A stretch of 64,000 bases of DNA. Origin: Hymenobacter tibetensis. GTDB taxonomy: Bacteria; Bacteroidota; Bacteroidia; Cytophagales; Hymenobacteraceae. The notes under the pieces were generated by a model, which saw only the letters and a list, made by a program, of their open reading frames with translations, was not told where the DNA came from and ran no database searches. The DNA is taken from contig NZ_CP094669.1 in the NCBI RefSeq assembly GCF_022827545.1, positions 4,891,001-4,955,000 of the forward strand. Direction: 5' to 3'. Every line of letters begins with the position of its first letter. Position 1 is the stretch's first letter. Made by a program: the position numbers and the translations under genes. Positions 61,427-64,000 of the stretch are shown one piece after another.

Positions 61427-64000
61427 ATGAGCAAATTAGTACTTGCCTCGTTAGGTCTGGCTGGCTTACTGACTGGCCCTGTTATGGCTCAAACGGCCCC
61501 GGCCGGCGCACCACCAGCCGGAGCACGCCCCGCGGGGGCACCTGGCGCAGCCACTCCGGCCCCACGCCTGGCCCTGCCCGAAACCCCAAAAGGCGCTGGC
61601 CGCCTAACGGGCACGGTGCTCGACGGCGCCACCAAAAAGCCTGTGCAGTTTGCTACCGTAGCCTTGTTTCCCGCCGCTGGCGACAAGCCCCTCGACGGCA
61701 CCACCTGCGACGAGCGGGGCCGCTTCGTGCTGAAGGGACTGGCGCCGGGCTCCTACCGGGTCCAGATCAGCTTTCTGGGCTACGGCAACCGTACTGAAAA
61801 CGTAACGGTAACGGACGGCACCGCCGACTTGGGCACCATCAGCCTCGCCTCAACCGCGCAGAAGCTAGGCGAAGTAACAGTTACTGGCGAGCGGGACGTC
61901 ATCGAGACCAAGCCGGACCGCATTGTGTACAACGCCGAAAAGGACATCACCAACTCGGGTGGTACGGCGGCCGATGTACTGCGCAAAGTGCCGCTGGTGA
62001 ACGTAGACCCTGATGGCAACGTGGAACTGCGCGGCACCAGCAACGTGCGCGTACTCATCAATAACAAGCCCTCGGGCATCGTGGCCAGCTCAGTGGCCGA
62101 TGCCATGAAGCAGATTCCGGCCGACCAAATCAAGAGTGTAGAGGTGATTACCACGCCCTCGGCCAAGTACGATGCCGAAGGCACGGGTGGTATTATCAAC
62201 ATCATTCTGAAAAAGAACAACCTGGAAGGCGTGAACGGCAGCGTGGGGCTGGCCGGCGGTACGCGTAGCTCCAACGGCAATGCTTCGCTCAACTACCGGA
62301 AGGGCAAGCTGGGCATCAACAGCTCGGCGAGTGGCTTCGCGTTCTACAGCCCCAACCGCAATGACCTGACCCGCTCTCTGAAAAACCCGGACGGCACCGA
62401 GACACTGGCCCTGCAGCAGGATGGCGACGGCAACACGCTGGGCGGGGGCGGCTTCGGCCGGCTGGGCCTCGACTACGACCCCGCCCAGTACCACAACCTC
62501 ACGCTGGGCATCCAAGGCAGCCTGTTCCGCAACTCCGGCGACTACCAGCAGTTCAACGATGTGCTGTTTCCGGCTATAGCCGCCGACCAGTTCACCCGCG
62601 CCACCGACCGGAAGTTCCGGACACAGAGCTACGATTTGAGCGGCTCCTATACCCGCACCTTCGAGCAGAAGCGCCGCGAGTGGAGCGTGCTGGCCCAGCA
62701 CACCCGCAACCGCAACGTGCAGGACTACGACCTCAACCAGTACGCCGGCCGCAACGAAGCGGGAGCAGTGCAGTACCGGGAACAGAGCGACAACCTAGCG
62801 CGCAACCTGGAAACCACCATTCAAACCGATTACGCGCACCCCTTCTCGGAAACCGCCCTGCTTGAAACCGGTGCCAAAGCCATTATGCGTCGCGTGAGCA
62901 GCGACTACGACGTGTACGACCAGCTGGCGCTAGACTTCAACCCGGCCCGCTCTAACCTCTTCGACTACAACCAAGATGTGGTGTCGGCTTACGGCACCTA
63001 CGGGTTTTCGGCTTCCAAGAAGGTGAGCTTCAAGCTAGGGGCGCGGGTGGAAAATACGCGCGTTAGGGGCAACTTTGATCCGCAGCCAGCCGACAATGCT
63101 GGCGTGCGGCAGGACTATACCAACGTGCTGCCCAACCTGAGCATGAGCTTCCAGCCCAACAACCCCAAGAAGCCCGGCCAGACGCTGCGCCTAGCGTATT
63201 CCAAGCGCATTCAGCGCCCCCAGATTTTCTATCTTAACCCGTTCCGCAACACCTCCGATACCCTCAACGTCAGCTACGGCAACCCCGACCTGGAGCGCGA
63301 GCTGACCGACAGCTACGAACTGAACTATACCACCTTCATTAAGGGCTCGGTGCTGAATATGTCGGCGTACGTGCGGCGCACCGGCAACGCTATTGAAAGT
63401 GTGCGCTTCATCAGAGACGGTATCAACAACCAGACCTTCGCCAACATTGGGCGCAACGCCACTTATGGTATCAGTTTGTTTGGGTCGGTGAAGCCGGTGC
63501 CGAAGTGGGACTTGAGCGGCAACGTGAATGTGTACTACGTATCGTTGAAAAGCCCGGCCCTGAGCTTCGGCGAAGGCGCGGTAAACACGGCGGCTTACTC
63601 CAACGGTGGCGTGATGTACAACGTGAACATAAACACCAGCTACAAATTCGAGAAGGGCCTGAGCATTCAGGGCTATGGCGGCCTGAACTCGCCCCGCATC
63701 CAGCTCCAAGGCAAGCAAGCCGCCTGGACATTCTACTCGGTGGGCGTGCGCAAAAATCTGCTCAAGGACAAAGCCGACCTCACGCTCAGCGCCGACAACT
63801 TCCTAAGCGCCACCCGCAACCTAAACACCATCCTCGATACCGAGCAGTTCCGGCAGGAAAGCAACAACTACATCTATCAGCGGGGTGTACGCCTGGCCTT
63901 CGGCTACCGCTTCGGCAAAATCTCGGCCCAGCCCCAGAAGCGCCGCCGCAGCATCCAGAACGACGACACCAAGCAAGGTGAAAGCAGCGGCCAAGGCCAG
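61427..64000 (+). CDS. TonB-dependent outer-membrane receptor, cut at the window end
   Basis: The frame is open from the ATG at 61427 to the last base (858 codons, no stop in the window). A signal peptide (MSKLVLASLGLAGLLTGPVM) precedes a Pro/Ala/Gly-rich linker and a carboxypeptidase-regulatory-like domain (GRLTGTVLDGATKKPVQFAT; RGRFVLKGLAPGSYRVQISF). A plug domain follows (GTAADVLRKVPLVNVDPDGN, VELRGTSNVRVLINNKPSG, STPSAKYDAEGTGGIINIIL-like TTPSAKYDAEGTGGIINIIL), then a 22-strand-type barrel whose last strands read GVRLAFGYRFGKIS. Only a short charged tail remains, so the gene is nearly complete. The outer-membrane-beta-barrel/TonB group imports or binds large ligands; no SusD partner is visible. 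Confidence 0.9.
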   Translation, partial: MSKLVLASLGLAGLLTGPVMAQTAPAGAPPAGARPAGAPGAATPAPRLALPETPKGAGRLTGTVLDGATKKPVQFATVALFPAAGDKPLDGTTCDERGRFVLKGLAPGSYRVQISFLGYGNRTENVTVTDGTADLGTISLASTAQKLGEVTVTGERDVIETKPDRIVYNAEKDITNSGGTAADVLRKVPLVNVDPDGNVELRGTSNVRVLINNKPSGIVASSVADAMKQIPADQIKSVEVITTPSAKYDAEGTGGIINIILKKNNLEGVNGSVGLAGGTRSSNGNASLNYRKGKLGINSSASGFAFYSPNRNDLTRSLKNPDGTETLALQQDGDGNTLGGGGFGRLGLDYDPAQYHNLTLGIQGSLFRNSGDYQQFNDVLFPAIAADQFTRATDRKFRTQSYDLSGSYTRTFEQKRREWSVLAQHTRNRNVQDYDLNQYAGRNEAGAVQYREQSDNLARNLETTIQTDYAHPFSETALLETGAKAIMRRVSSDYDVYDQLALDFNPARSNLFDYNQDVVSAYGTYGFSASKKVSFKLGARVENTRVRGNFDPQPADNAGVRQDYTNVLPNLSMSFQPNNPKKPGQTLRLAYSKRIQRPQIFYLNPFRNTSDTLNVSYGNPDLERELTDSYELNYTTFIKGSVLNMSAYVRRTGNAIESVRFIRDGINNQTFANIGRNATYGISLFGSVKPVPKWDLSGNVNVYYVSLKSPALSFGEGAVNTAAYSNGGVMYNVNINTSYKFEKGLSIQGYGGLNSPRIQLQGKQAAWTFYSVGVRKNLLKDKADLTLSADNFLSATRNLNTILDTEQFRQESNNYIYQRGVRLAFGYRFGKISAQPQKRRRSIQNDDTKQGESSGQGQ

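Overview
The window looks like a chromosomal segment of a Bacteroidota bacterium of the Hymenobacter type (Cytophagales). This rests on a type IX secretion C-terminal sorting domain on a metalloprotease, a CarboxypepD-reg/TonB-dependent outer-membrane protein, LytTR two-component genes, an ECF sigma factor beside an anti-sigma-like barrel protein, and high-GC coding sequence with many DUF-type lipoproteins. The genus is an inference.

Region 1 (1 to about 30,042) is the right-hand part of an integrated, defence-rich element. It opens with a frameshifted YhcG/DUF1016 nuclease remnant, a decayed IS5-like copy, an AT-rich TIR/SEFIR-domain gene, a small XRE regulator, two unrecognised genes and a decayed IS3-like copy. 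A long co-directional cluster follows (6458-28052). Its first nine genes are DUF4007, a large P-loop ATPase, a DndC/BrxP-like PAPS reductase, a divergent DUF4007-like protein, a small BrxF-like protein, a BrxC/PglY ATPase, PglZ, a short BrxL and a DndA/IscS-like cysteine desulfurase. This matches the BREX type 4 layout (brxP-brxC-pglZ-brxL) with extra subunits and its own sulfur donor. No PglX methyltransferase and no DndB/D/E are seen, so the self mark is probably sulfur-based rather than methylation. Four more genes follow on the same strand: a minimal UvrD-like helicase, a 732-residue protein of unknown fold, a methyltransferase-domain protein and an AlkB-like dioxygenase. They end at a very strong hairpin. 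I did not recognise this four-gene group as a named system. It is the best candidate for something undescribed.

The element ends with a tyrosine recombinase (28486-29844, minus strand) that appears to lack the box I arginine. Three GTTTAAAC palindromes lie just before its start. Beyond them is the 3' half of a tRNA-Gly(CCC) (29997-30042), followed by what looks like the original tRNA terminator. The intact tRNA and the other element end should therefore lie to the left of this window.

Region 2 (30,043-64,000) looks like ordinary chromosome. It holds a prolyl oligopeptidase, a small lipoprotein, a clan-A glycosidase facing a GT2 synthase with a fused glycosidase-like C-terminus, DinB and Crp/Fnr proteins, and a multi-PAS hybrid histidine kinase. 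Then come an M36 protease, an SMP-30/NHL-like lipoprotein, DUF2809 and MpaB-family proteins, an SGNH hydrolase, an alpha/beta esterase, uvrB and two lipoproteins. The last part has the sigma/anti-sigma-like pair, wrbA, a LytS/LytR-type pair divergent from an ABC transporter operon, and a TonB-dependent receptor cut by the window end. Unusually long, nearly perfect hairpins (52-74 bases) sit just after stop codons in both regions. No rRNA, complete tRNA or CRISPR array was seen.
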